A DNA stretch of 10,291 bases from Cohaesibacteraceae bacterium (GCA_016764535.1 JAESRR010000014.1:13852-24142), one strand, 5' to 3'; shown: positions 1-7,425, counted from the first letter of the stretch. The notes: generated by a model not told the origin, from the letters alone. Numbers and translations: made by a program.

Positions 1-2
1 AA

Positions 3-158
3 CTCAGAAGTGCCCTTGCCCGGCTGAACACGCCTCTTGATTTCATCGAAAGGCCGGTCGGTATGGTGCTGGCTGGCGTGATTATACTGGTCATTATTTT
101 CCATATTTCCACGCTTGTTCGTGATCACTGGATGAAGGACATTTCCCCCGATGCTTGA
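3..158 (+). CDS. C-terminal end of a probable tripartite tricarboxylate transporter permease (TctA-like), partial
   Basis: Only the last 51 residues are present; the gene runs in from the left edge, and this is the only + frame open to the edge. The tail reads a short polar stretch ending in LDFIERPVG, then one strongly hydrophobic segment (about residues 20-38 of the fragment), then a charged tail RDHWMKDISPDA. A polar segment followed by 'RP' and a last membrane helix is what I would expect at the end of the large TctA permease of TTT uptake systems, which import carboxylates with a periplasmic TctC binding protein and a small TctB subunit. The stop overlaps the start of the aldehyde dehydrogenase by 8 bases, so the two are almost certainly co-transcribed. 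The family call rests on a short tail; another multi-spanning permease is possible. Confidence 0.5.
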   Translation, partial: LRSALARLNTPLDFIERPVGMVLAGVIILVIIFHISTLVRDHWMKDISPDA

Positions 159-1638
159 TCAATCAAAAATTGACACATTGCGCACGAGCGTGGTGCCTCC
201 ACAATTTCACTTTATTGATGGCGAAGCGACGCCCGGATATAGCGGTGAAGTTATCGATGTGACATCTCCGATTGATGGTTCTGTGTTGACAACCCTTCAA
301 GAGGGCTCCGCTCGGGATATGGATCGGGCAATTGCATCGGCAAAAGCCTCTTTTGAGGACCGTCGGTGGGCGGGAAAGGCACCAGCGGAACGCAAAAAAA
401 TACTGCATAAAATTGCAGATCTGATCACCCGGGATGCTCTGGAACTGACGGTTTTGGGTGTTCGGGACAACGGCACGGAAATCGGGATGGCTTTGAAGGC
501 TGAAGCAGGGTCAGCCGCCGCTACGTTTCACTACTATGCTGAATGCACTGACAAAATATATGGAGAAATTTCTCCGGCCGCGGACGATGTGCTTGCTCTT
601 GTACATCGCCAACCGGTGGGTGTTGTGGGCGTAATTGTGCCCTGGAACTTTCCATTGATGATCGGTTCCTGGAAGTTGGCACCTGCTCTGGCGGCAGGGA
701 ATTCGATAGTTCTTAAACCGGCTGAAAATGCTTCCCTCACTTTATTACGCATTGCTGCACTTGCCATTGAAGCGGGCCTTCCGGAAGGTGTTTTGAATGT
801 TGTGACGGGCAAGGGGCCGATTGTCGGCGAAGCAATGGGATTATCTCGTGATGTCGACATTCTGGCGTTTACCGGTTCTGGCGGAGTAGGGCGACAACTA
901 TTAGGGTATGCCGCGCGATCAAATCTAAAAAAATGCTATCTTGAACTGGGTGGCAAATCTCCCAATGTTATTTTTGCCGATGCGCCGGATTTGTCAAAAG
1001 CCGCCAGAGTTGCAGCAATGGGAATTTTCCGCAATTCCGGGCAGGTCTGTATCGCCGGGTCCCGGTTGCTGGTCGAGGAAAGCATACATGACGATTTCGT
1101 TGCCGAATTATGTAAGCAAGCCCGGAAATTGAAAATTGGAAATCCACTCTCACTTGAAACGGACGTGGGCGCTGTAAACAGCGAACGTCAACTGGCGCAA
1201 AATTTATGGCATGTAGATCGCGCACTTGAACAGGGTGCACAATGTGCAATGGGTGGTGAGCGTATTCTGGCTGATACCGGCGGCACATATATGGCATCAA
1301 CAGTAATTACGGGGGTTCAACTGGATCATGATCTCGCCCAGCAGGAAGTGTTTGGCCCGGTGCTTGCTGTATCTTCATTTTCAGATGAAGCGGATGCGGT
1401 TCGTCAGGCCAATGGTACAGTTTTTGGTCTGGCTGCAGGTGTCTGGACCTCCGACCTGTCACGGGCGCATCGCATGATAGGTGCCATTCGTGCTGGCCTG
1501 GTACACGTCAATACATATGGTGGTTCGGATTTGACTGTGCCTCTTGGTGGTCACGGGCAGTCCGGTAACGGACATGACAAATCCATGCACGCACTGGACA
1601 AGTATTTTGATCTCAAGTCCGCCTGGATACAGCTCTGA
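151..1638 (+). CDS. NAD(P)+-dependent aldehyde dehydrogenase, PuuC-like
   Basis: Cytosolic enzyme of the ALDH superfamily that oxidises an aldehyde to its carboxylate using NAD(P)+. The 495 residues match the family's usual length. Visible motifs: PWNFP at 164-168 with the oxyanion-hole Asn166, the cofactor-binding Lys189 in VLKPAE, FTGSGGVG at 240-247, the general base Glu265 in LELGGKS, and the catalytic Cys300 in NSGQVCIAGSRLL. EVFGPVL near residue 395 is also typical. From memory, the 'GQVCIAG.RLL.EES' stretch and the tail 'TVPLGGHGQSGNGHDKS.HALDK' resemble E. coli PuuC (gamma-glutamyl-gamma-aminobutyraldehyde dehydrogenase). The substrate cannot be fixed; PuuC relatives accept several amino-aldehydes. 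The ATG at 151 overlaps the upstream stop and has AAGGA about 11 bases before it. The Tm-1-like gene begins within 20 bases downstream, which suggests one operon. No defect is seen. Confidence 0.93.
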   Translation: MLDQSKIDTLRTSVVPPQFHFIDGEATPGYSGEVIDVTSPIDGSVLTTLQEGSARDMDRAIASAKASFEDRRWAGKAPAERKKILHKIADLITRDALELTVLGVRDNGTEIGMALKAEAGSAAATFHYYAECTDKIYGEISPAADDVLALVHRQPVGVVGVIVPWNFPLMIGSWKLAPALAAGNSIVLKPAENASLTLLRIAALAIEAGLPEGVLNVVTGKGPIVGEAMGLSRDVDILAFTGSGGVGRQLLGYAARSNLKKCYLELGGKSPNVIFADAPDLSKAARVAAMGIFRNSGQVCIAGSRLLVEESIHDDFVAELCKQARKLKIGNPLSLETDVGAVNSERQLAQNLWHVDRALEQGAQCAMGGERILADTGGTYMASTVITGVQLDHDLAQQEVFGPVLAVSSFSDEADAVRQANGTVFGLAAGVWTSDLSRAHRMIGAIRAGLVHVNTYGGSDLTVPLGGHGQSGNGHDKSMHALDKYFDLKSAWIQL

Positions 1639-1655
1639 AAGTGAAAGAAATTCGT

Positions 1656-2900
1656 ATGAATGACAAGACCATTCTGGTGATAGGCACTTTCGATACCAAG
1701 AACGATGAGCTTTCTTATATTTGTGAATGCATCAAGCGTCAGGGTGGCAATACTCTTTCTATCGATGTCAGTGTCCTGGGCGAGCCTGAAAAGCCGACAG
1801 ATTATTCAAAGCACCAGGTGGCAGAGGAAGGTGACTCATCAATTTCAGCCGCCATTGAAAGTGGCGACGAAAATACAGCAATGCAAATAATGGCTGTCGG
1901 AGCAGCATTGTTGGTGTCCCGTCTGTATCTTGAAGGAAAATTCGAAGGTCTGATCGTACTTGGTGGAACCATGGGGACGGATTTGGCACTCGATGTTACC
2001 AATGCTGTCCCGCTTGGCGTACCAAAATACATCGTCTCGACGATCTCTTTTTCACCGTTGATCCCGGCGGGAAGACTTGCAGCAGATACGCAAATGATCC
2101 TGTGGGCCGGTGGGCTTTACGGTTTAAATTCCATTTGTAAATCTTCTTTGTCCCAGGCCGCCGGAGCAGTACTTGGTGCTGCAAGGGCGGTTGAAAAACC
2201 GGATGCAGCCCGCCCGATTATTGGCATGACCAGTCTGGGCCTGTCCGGGCTTAAATATATGTCTTTTTTGAAACCGGAGCTTGAAAAGCGTGGATTTGAT
2301 GTCGCTGTATTTCATGCAACAGGAATGGGAGGCAGGGCTTTTGAAAGTCTGGCTAGTCAAAATGCATTTGTGTGTGTATTTGATTTCTGCACCCAGGAAC
2401 TTGGCAACCATATTCACGGTTCCAACATCAGTGCCGGTGAAGACCGGTTAACAAATGCCGGTTTACGCGGAATACCACAGCTTGTGGCTCCTGGTTGTTA
2501 CGATCTGGTGGATATCGTTGGCTGGCAGGATTCTCCTCAAAAATGGGCAGAGCATCCTGCTCATGCACATAATCGCCTGCTAAGTTCGATAGTTCTTGAT
2601 GTGGGTGAGCGAAGAGAAGTCGCGCATGCTCATTCACGGCAATTATCTTCGGCCAATGGACCAGTTACTCTGTTACTGCCAACGCAGGGATGCGGTGAAT
2701 GGGACAGGCCTGGAAACAATCTGCACGATGCAGATGGCCTTGCTGCGTTCTGTGAAGAAACGATAAAAACCTGTCCGTCAAATGTCGACCTTAAAATTCT
2801 TGATTGCCATATAAATGATGAAGTGTTTTGTGAAGCTGCATTGATAGTGCTGGATCAATGGATGCTGAACGGAATTGTCCAGGACCCATTAGATCAATAG
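1656..2900 (+). CDS. UPF0261 / Tm-1-like ATP-binding domain protein
   Basis: Protein of the UPF0261 family, whose N-terminal half is related to the tomato Tm-1 protein that inhibits tobamovirus replication. The bacterial role is not established. With the ATG at 1656 it has 414 residues, normal for the full two-domain form. N-terminal domain (about 1-185): GTFDTKNDE at 10-18, glycine-rich LGGTMGTDLAL at 102-112, and GVPKYIVSTI at 121-130. C-terminal domain (about 188-410): GMTSLGLSG at 190-198 and HATGMGGRAFE at 220-230, typical of the family. An in-frame GTG at 1641 would add five residues. I prefer the ATG because the added segment (MKEIR) is not part of the conserved IGTFDTK start; neither start has a strong ribosome site. 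The gap from the aldehyde dehydrogenase stop is 17 bases, so the genes are probably co-transcribed, which points to a metabolic role next to an aldehyde oxidation step. Such genes are often paired with a TIM-barrel PEP-hydrolase-like partner; none is seen here. Confidence 0.88.
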   Translation: MNDKTILVIGTFDTKNDELSYICECIKRQGGNTLSIDVSVLGEPEKPTDYSKHQVAEEGDSSISAAIESGDENTAMQIMAVGAALLVSRLYLEGKFEGLIVLGGTMGTDLALDVTNAVPLGVPKYIVSTISFSPLIPAGRLAADTQMILWAGGLYGLNSICKSSLSQAAGAVLGAARAVEKPDAARPIIGMTSLGLSGLKYMSFLKPELEKRGFDVAVFHATGMGGRAFESLASQNAFVCVFDFCTQELGNHIHGSNISAGEDRLTNAGLRGIPQLVAPGCYDLVDIVGWQDSPQKWAEHPAHAHNRLLSSIVLDVGERREVAHAHSRQLSSANGPVTLLLPTQGCGEWDRPGNNLHDADGLAAFCEETIKTCPSNVDLKILDCHINDEVFCEAALIVLDQWMLNGIVQDPLDQ

Positions 2901-2946
2901 ACACGATGGATGTGATTTGGAGGAATGGCCCGGGTCTCTCGTATAT

Positions 2947-4365
2947 TCAAACCGGATTTCTTGCCAATTCACAAATTATGTCACCAGCGAGTTTTACATC
3001 CGCCTCGGTCGTTTCAACCGAACCTGCCTGAAATCGGATCATAAACATGCCGCCAATTTTGGTTTGGGTGAGATAAATTCGGCCATCATCATTGATGTTG
3101 TTCAGTAATTTTTGATTGATATCTTCCAACTCGGCTTCAATGGTTCCTTTGGGAACATACCGAAATGCAAACAGTGACAATACCGGTTTGCTGGTCAATT
3201 CGAAATCAGGTTCTGAATCAAGACGATTTGCAAGATTCATCGACCAGGAAACATGATTGCGGATCATTGTGCGTAGATGTTCCAGACCATAGGCGCGTAA
3301 AACAAACCACAGTTTGAGCGCCCGAAAACGGCGGCCCAGTGGCACAGACCATTCACTGTAATTGACAAAGCCGTCCTTGCCGTGCGTTTTCAAATACTCG
3401 GGTTGAATGGCAAGGGTTTTTACAAGAGCCTCGGGTTCGCGAATGTAATGAGCAGAGCAATCAAACTGAACACCAAGCCACTTGTGGGGATTGAAAACAA
3501 CGCTGTCGGCTTTCTCGACACCGGCCCAAAGATGACGAAATTCGGGACATATCATTGCTGATCCCGCCCATGCCGCATCGACATGCAGATAAAGATTTTC
3601 ACTTCCGGCGACGGTGGCGACATCCTTGATTTGATCCGTCGATCCAATACTTGTCGCTCCAACATTTGCGATAATTCCGGCCGGGGTAAATCCAGCTTCC
3701 CGATCCTTGTTTATTGCATCCTTTAAGTCGTCAATGTCCATCGAACCCAGTTCACCATTAACCGGGATGCGTACAAGATTGTCTGAACCTATTCCGGAAA
3801 TCCAGATGGCGCGGTCAATTGAAGTATGCGCCTTGTCGGATGCATAAATCCGGATTTGTTTGTTGGATTGTAGCCCTTCCGTATTGCCCTGCCAGGCGAG
3901 AGCCCGCTCGCGCATCGTTAAGACTGCTGCAAGTGTTGCCGAGGACGCTGAATCCTGGATGACACCCGTAAATTTCGCTGGGAGACCGACTGCCTGCCTC
4001 AACCAGTCGAGAGTTACGGTTTCAAGTTCCGTGGCTGCGGGAGAGGTTTGCCATAACATGCACTGTGCTGCTATTGCATTGCAAAGCTGCTCTGCCAATA
4101 TTGATACAGGTGTCGCATTTGCCGGAAAATACGCAAAAAATCCGGGATGTTGCCAATGCGTTATTCCGGGCAGGATTTTGTCTTCAAAATCCTTGAAAAT
4201 ATTTTCCATACTTTCCGGTGTTTCAGGGGCAGATACCGGCAATTGTGAACTGATGTCACCTGGTTGAACATTTGGCCGTACAGGTCGGGAACGAAGTGTT
4301 TTACGATAATTATCTGCCCATATGGCAAACTTGTTTGACCAGTGTACGAAATCAATAGCGGTCAT
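2947..4365 (-). CDS. Group II PLP-dependent decarboxylase, aromatic-L-amino-acid decarboxylase type
   Basis: Cytosolic pyridoxal-phosphate enzyme that removes the carboxyl group of an L-amino acid, probably aromatic (Trp, Tyr, Phe or DOPA), giving the amine. It has 472 residues, matching the animal and plant enzymes. In order: WQHPGFFAYFP at 71-81 (DOPA decarboxylase has WHHPNFFAYFP), TSPAATELE at 107-115, PLP-stacking His180 in DKAHTS, Asp263 in HVDAAWAGSA (pairs with the pyridine nitrogen), Schiff-base Lys295 in NPHKWL, FDCSA at 301-305, and VPLGRRFRALKLWFVLR near 341-357. The catalytic-loop Tyr is kept (Tyr336, in NYSEW). Replacement of this Tyr by Phe marks aldehyde synthases in plants, so true decarboxylation is expected. 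The start has AGAGGA 7 bases upstream. The gene is convergent with the Tm-1-like gene (46 bases apart) and divergent from the phn genes. The exact substrate is not readable by eye. Confidence 0.9.
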   Translation of the reverse strand: MTAIDFVHWSNKFAIWADNYRKTLRSRPVRPNVQPGDISSQLPVSAPETPESMENIFKDFEDKILPGITHWQHPGFFAYFPANATPVSILAEQLCNAIAAQCMLWQTSPAATELETVTLDWLRQAVGLPAKFTGVIQDSASSATLAAVLTMRERALAWQGNTEGLQSNKQIRIYASDKAHTSIDRAIWISGIGSDNLVRIPVNGELGSMDIDDLKDAINKDREAGFTPAGIIANVGATSIGSTDQIKDVATVAGSENLYLHVDAAWAGSAMICPEFRHLWAGVEKADSVVFNPHKWLGVQFDCSAHYIREPEALVKTLAIQPEYLKTHGKDGFVNYSEWSVPLGRRFRALKLWFVLRAYGLEHLRTMIRNHVSWSMNLANRLDSEPDFELTSKPVLSLFAFRYVPKGTIEAELEDINQKLLNNINDDGRIYLTQTKIGGMFMIRFQAGSVETTEADVKLAGDIICELARNPV

Positions 4366-4652
4366 ACCAGGTTCCTCTTCATTCGATCAGATAATCTGCC
4401 GGAGTAACTATTCTCGAATTGATGCTTATTGTATTTGCGTCGGTACGTCAAAATATTTAACATGTTATATAAATTGAAGATCAATAGGTGAAATTCAAAT
4501 TGAACAACTTAATTGCCGGTTGTTTCATAAATAAATCTGTATTTCAAATAGAGTACATGGTATTTTTCGCCTCCTTTCTGAATTGAATACAATCAATTTT
4601 CACGAACTTTATTTGAACTCAATAGAAAGTATGGAATCAAGCGGGAGTTTCA
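4366..4652. promoter_or_regulatory. AT-rich divergent intergenic region (decarboxylase / phn cluster)
   Basis: This non-coding stretch of 287 bases is clearly richer in A+T than its flanks and must hold the promoters of both the decarboxylase (leftward) and the DUF1045-phnM-phnN genes (rightward). I could not place a -35/-10 pair with confidence; TTGAAT at 4583-4588 followed about 17 bases later by ACTTTA is one weak rightward candidate. Two short symmetric sites are visible: the 10-base palindrome TAACATGTTA at 4458-4467 and TTCAA-A-TTGAA at 4494-4504. Either could be an operator, but such short AT-rich palindromes also arise by chance. The ribosome site for the downstream gene is CGGGAG, 5 bases before its ATG. 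No open reading frame of note is present. Confidence 0.5.
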
Positions 4653-5351
4653 ATGCGCTTTGGAATATATTTCACTCCAACTGAATGCTCTGAACTGCTG
4701 ACGACTGGATCAAACTGGCTAGGTCGAAATGTATTTCAAAAGCCGGTAAAAGAATTCTCCGGGGATCACTGGCTTGGTTGGAAAGAACGCAACATACTTG
4801 TTGCATCTGCCGTGAGATACGGATTTCACGGTACGTTTAAGGCCCCGTTCTCACTCGCACCAGGTATGCGAAAAGAACATCTGATATCAGAGTTTAAAAA
4901 CTTTTGTAAAAATAACATTTCGCCTGGCGAGGTGAAATTGAAGCTGGGTCAGATTGGTCCGTTTTTTGCACTTGTACCGGATGGTGCTTGTAATAAGTTA
5001 AACCACTTCGCCAATTCTATCGTCGAAGTATTTGAGCCTTTTCGTGCTCCATTGACACCTGCTGATATTGATCGCAGGCATTCCCATAAACTCAACCAAT
5101 CGGAGGAAGAAAATTTTCATAAATGGGGCTATCCATATGTTTTTGACACATTCCAATTCCATATGACCCTGACCGGGCCAGTAGCTCCTGGGCGTGTAGA
5201 TGCTGTGTGGAATTCATTGACTGAACGGTTTAGGACTGCGTTGATAAATCCTGTGCCGATAAATTCTCTGGCAATTTATTGTGAGTCTGAACCGGGCTCG
5301 AATTTCAAACTTGAGGCATTTTCTGTTCTTAATGGTAGTGATAAGGGGTGA
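4653..5351 (+). CDS. DUF1045 phosphonate-metabolism protein, 2H phosphoesterase superfamily
   Basis: Small (232 residues) cytosolic protein of the DUF1045 family, known as a putative phosphonate-metabolism protein found in phn operons. It shows the two hallmark H-x-T motifs of the 2H phosphoesterase fold: His59-Gly-Thr61 in GFHGTFKAPF and His170-Met-Thr172 in FHMTLTGPV. Members of that superfamily open or form 2',3'- or 1'',2''-cyclic phosphates. The family start RFGIYFTP and the central segment LTPADIDRR are also visible. The start at 4653 follows CGGGAG by 5 bases; an upstream ATG at 4631 is in another frame. phnM begins 10 bases after the stop and its ribosome site overlaps this gene's stop, so the genes are co-transcribed. 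Inference: it may open the ribosyl 1,2-cyclic phosphate made by C-P lyase, a step done by PhnP in E. coli. Family call is firm; function is not proven. Confidence 0.9.
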   Translation: MRFGIYFTPTECSELLTTGSNWLGRNVFQKPVKEFSGDHWLGWKERNILVASAVRYGFHGTFKAPFSLAPGMRKEHLISEFKNFCKNNISPGEVKLKLGQIGPFFALVPDGACNKLNHFANSIVEVFEPFRAPLTPADIDRRHSHKLNQSEEENFHKWGYPYVFDTFQFHMTLTGPVAPGRVDAVWNSLTERFRTALINPVPINSLAIYCESEPGSNFKLEAFSVLNGSDKG

Positions 5352-5361
5352 TCAATAATCA

Positions 5362-6504
5362 ATGGCAAGGGACCTGAAACTTTCGAATGCGCGGATCATA
5401 TTGGAAGATCAAATTCTGAACGGTTCAATCGTGGTTCAGGATGGAGTTATTTTCGATATCATTGAAGGAAATATTCCGAACGCCGAGGATTTTGAAGGTG
5501 ATTTCCTTCTTCCGGGTCTGGTAGAGTTGCATACGGATCATCTCGAAACTCATTATGCTCCGCGACCCGGTGTCCGCTGGAACATGGTATCTGCAATTCA
5601 ATCGCATGATGCTCAAATTTCATCAGCAGGTATCACCACAGTTTTTGATTGCCTTCGGATGGGAGCCGAAGAAGATCAAATGGGATTTGAAACGGGTGAA
5701 ATGAAAGAACTGGCAGACGTTTTGACGCAATGTCAAAATGAAGGACGCCTTCGTTCAGAGCATTTTATTCATTTGAGATGTGAGGTGTCGGCAGCAAATG
5801 TGATGGAACATTTTGAGCAATTTGATGATGATCCCCTCGTCAAACTTGCATCATTGATGGATCATGCGCCTGGTCAGCGGCAGTTTCAGACACTCGAACA
5901 ATATGCCATAATCTTTAAAGCCAAACGTGGAATGTCGGATCATGAATTTGATAGCTTTGTCAGGAAACGCCAGCAATCATCGCAACGATATTCTCCCGGG
6001 CATCGTGACCGGATAGCCGGTATTTGTCATGATCGTGGTATTTCTTTGGCAAGCCATGATGATGCGACCATTGCACATGTAGAAGAAGCCATTGGATACG
6101 GAATCAGTCTTGCGGAATTTCCGACCAGCATGAATGCCGCAAAGGCATCTCATGAAGCTGGATTGAGTGTACTGATGGGTGCTCCAAATGTGGTTCGGGG
6201 CGGATCACATACCGGTAACATTGCTGCTAGGGATCTGGCCAGGGCGGGTGTGCTGGATGTACTGTCTTCTGACTATATTCCATTTAGCCTTATTCATGCG
6301 CCGTTCGTGTTAAGTGACGAGTTGAATAATGTCTCACTCCCGGATGCGATTGCAATGGTAACGGCAATTCCGGCCCGTTCTGTTGATCTGCATGATCGAG
6401 GGCGGATTAAAACCGGTTTGCGAGCAGATCTGGTTCGTGTTCAACGTTATAAAGGAGTTCCGATTGTTCGGTCAGTCTGGCGTGAAGGTGTCAGGGTTAC
6501 ATGA
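5362..6504 (+). CDS. phnM: PhnM, alpha-D-ribose 1-methylphosphonate 5-triphosphate diphosphatase
   Basis: Metal-dependent amidohydrolase-superfamily enzyme of the C-P lyase pathway. It cleaves pyrophosphate from the ribosyl phosphonate 5-triphosphate, giving the 5-phosphate that PhnJ then attacks. At 380 residues it has the usual length. Visible motifs: PGLVELHTDHLE at 51-62 with the metal ligands of the H-x-D type (His57, Asp59), APRPGVRWN at 66-74, HLRCEV at 137-142, SHDDAT at 231-236, MGAPNVVRGGSHTGN at 272-286, and LSSDYIP at 301-307. All of these resemble E. coli PhnM. The ATG at 5362 is 10 bases after AAGGGGTGA, which contains the DUF1045 stop. Its own stop overlaps the phnN start (ATGA), indicating translational coupling. 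No frameshift or missing key residue is seen. The core genes phnGHIJKL that this enzyme needs are not in the window. Confidence 0.96.
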   Translation: MARDLKLSNARIILEDQILNGSIVVQDGVIFDIIEGNIPNAEDFEGDFLLPGLVELHTDHLETHYAPRPGVRWNMVSAIQSHDAQISSAGITTVFDCLRMGAEEDQMGFETGEMKELADVLTQCQNEGRLRSEHFIHLRCEVSAANVMEHFEQFDDDPLVKLASLMDHAPGQRQFQTLEQYAIIFKAKRGMSDHEFDSFVRKRQQSSQRYSPGHRDRIAGICHDRGISLASHDDATIAHVEEAIGYGISLAEFPTSMNAAKASHEAGLSVLMGAPNVVRGGSHTGNIAARDLARAGVLDVLSSDYIPFSLIHAPFVLSDELNNVSLPDAIAMVTAIPARSVDLHDRGRIKTGLRADLVRVQRYKGVPIVRSVWREGVRVT

Positions 6505-7094
6505 ATTCTGCGGATTTAACCGGACAGTCTGAAGTCCTTCAAAAGGGCTGGCTTGTTCTCATTGTTGGCCCCAGTGGCTCTGGAAAAGACAGTGTCATTA
6601 ACTGGCTAAAGTCTGCTCTGGATTCGCGATCAGATATTATGTTTGTGCGAAGAACCGTGACACGAAATTCAGATGGTATCTCTGAAGATCACGATTCTCT
6701 CTCTCCTGCAGAATTCCAAAAAGCACAAAAAGAGGGGGATTTTGCAGTTACCTGGCCTGCCCACGGGTTAAGCTATGGTTTACCTCGGACGGTTCAAACT
6801 CATCTGAGAGATGGTGGCGTTGCCATTGCCAACGGTTCACGCAAAGCCCTGCCGTTCATAAAACAGAATTTTTCCAAAGTGTATGTCGTCTGCCTTCAGG
6901 TTGAAAAGGATGTTCTTATCCAGCGATTGAGCGATCGGGGGCGGGAAACCAGCAAAGAAATTACAGCAAGACTTGAGCGAATGGAGCAATTCATGGAGCC
7001 AGGTCAAAATATTCTGATGGTTGATAATTCAGGACCATTGGACGAGGCGGGATCCAGGATACTGAAACTTATAGAAGATATTTCCATAATTTGA
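6501..7094 (+). CDS. phnN: PhnN, ribose 1,5-bisphosphate phosphokinase
   Basis: P-loop kinase of the guanylate-kinase-like group that phosphorylates ribose 1,5-bisphosphate with ATP to give PRPP, so carbon released by C-P lyase re-enters nucleotide metabolism. It has 197 residues, near the family norm. Walker A is GPSGSGKDS at 23-31; the RRTVTR segment at 50-55 corresponds to the substrate-binding arginines of guanylate kinase relatives; WPAHGLSYGLP at 85-95 matches the PhnN-specific W-x-AHGL-x-YG(I/L)P pattern and separates it from true guanylate kinase. RLSDRGRE near 147-154 is probably the lid. The ATG overlaps the phnM stop by four bases, and AGGG lies about 5 bases upstream. It is the last gene of the cluster; a long non-coding region follows. 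Confidence 0.94.
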   Translation: MNSADLTGQSEVLQKGWLVLIVGPSGSGKDSVINWLKSALDSRSDIMFVRRTVTRNSDGISEDHDSLSPAEFQKAQKEGDFAVTWPAHGLSYGLPRTVQTHLRDGGVAIANGSRKALPFIKQNFSKVYVVCLQVEKDVLIQRLSDRGRETSKEITARLERMEQFMEPGQNILMVDNSGPLDEAGSRILKLIEDISII

Positions 7095-7160
7095 TTGCGT
7101 CGGTCATTTCAATGCTGATTGTCGACGGCAAATTAATTCAGCTCTGGATTGTAGCGACTG

Positions 7161-7198
7161 ACATGCCAATCGATTGGTTTGCAATAATTGCGGCATGT
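7161..7198. repeat. Inverted repeat ACATGCC / GGCATGT with internal palindrome
   Basis: Seven-base perfect arms lie at 7161-7167 and 7192-7198. The enclosed bases can extend the fold (AAT at 7168-7170 with ATT at 7187-7189, and ATTG at 7173-7176 with CAAT at 7182-7185, loop GTTTG). The 12-base perfect palindrome CCAATCGATTGG at 7166-7177 lies within it. It begins 67 bases after the phnN stop with no T-run following, so it is not a standard intrinsic terminator. It could be an mRNA 3'-end structure or a protein-binding site. Confidence 0.45.
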
Positions 7199-7209
7199 AG
7201 ATTAGTCGA

Positions 7210-7228
7210 AAGTCGTAATACACGACTT
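7210..7228. repeat. Perfect 7-bp hairpin AAGTCGT-AATAC-ACGACTT
   Basis: Perfect seven-base arms at 7210-7216 and 7222-7228 surround a 5-base loop, 115 bases after the phnN stop. It is not followed by a T-run. It may close the phn transcript together with the neighbouring fold at 7161-7198, or serve as a binding site. Confidence 0.4.
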
Positions 7229-7425
7229 AAGTTCAATCCAAACCGAACATACTGGTCGCAGCTGGTTTTGTTGAATGGTTATTGTGACGAAATTGTCCAA
7301 TTTATATATTTTTTATCATATATATCAATGTCTTAAATATTCACTCATGGGTAAATGTCAGGCGATTAATTTGGATTCTCGACCGATATTGTTTCAGAAC
7401 CGCAATTCGTTATAGCACAAAGTTT

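Noticed and set aside
968..1300. 110-codon - strand ORF inside the aldehyde dehydrogenase
   Set aside because: Antisense shadow across the catalytic cysteine region of a well-conserved gene.
151..1638. Betaine-aldehyde dehydrogenase (BetB) identity
   Set aside because: The catalytic neighbourhood and C-terminal tail look more like PuuC, and no choline oxidation genes are nearby.
1641..1655. GTG at 1641 as start of the Tm-1-like gene
   Set aside because: It adds only MKEIR before the conserved start; the ATG at 1656 fits better, though GTG use cannot be excluded.
2901..2946. Terminator between the convergent Tm-1-like and decarboxylase genes
   Set aside because: Only the 6-base palindrome CCCGGG is visible, with no stem of useful length and no T-run on either strand.
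3860..4267. 135-codon + strand ORF opposite the decarboxylase
   Set aside because: It lies wholly antisense to a clear PLP decarboxylase with intact motifs and shows no family features.
4458..4504. Operator sites for a phosphonate regulator in the divergent region
   Set aside because: TAACATGTTA and TTCAA-A-TTGAA are symmetric but short and AT-rich, and match no regulator motif I can name; kept only as a remark on the intergenic region.
7091..7336. 81-codon + strand ORF starting with TTG and overlapping the phnN stop
   Set aside because: The start codon is poor with no ribosome site, the protein resembles no family I know, and the frame runs through strong inverted repeats and an AT-rich promoter-like segment. 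Treated as non-coding.
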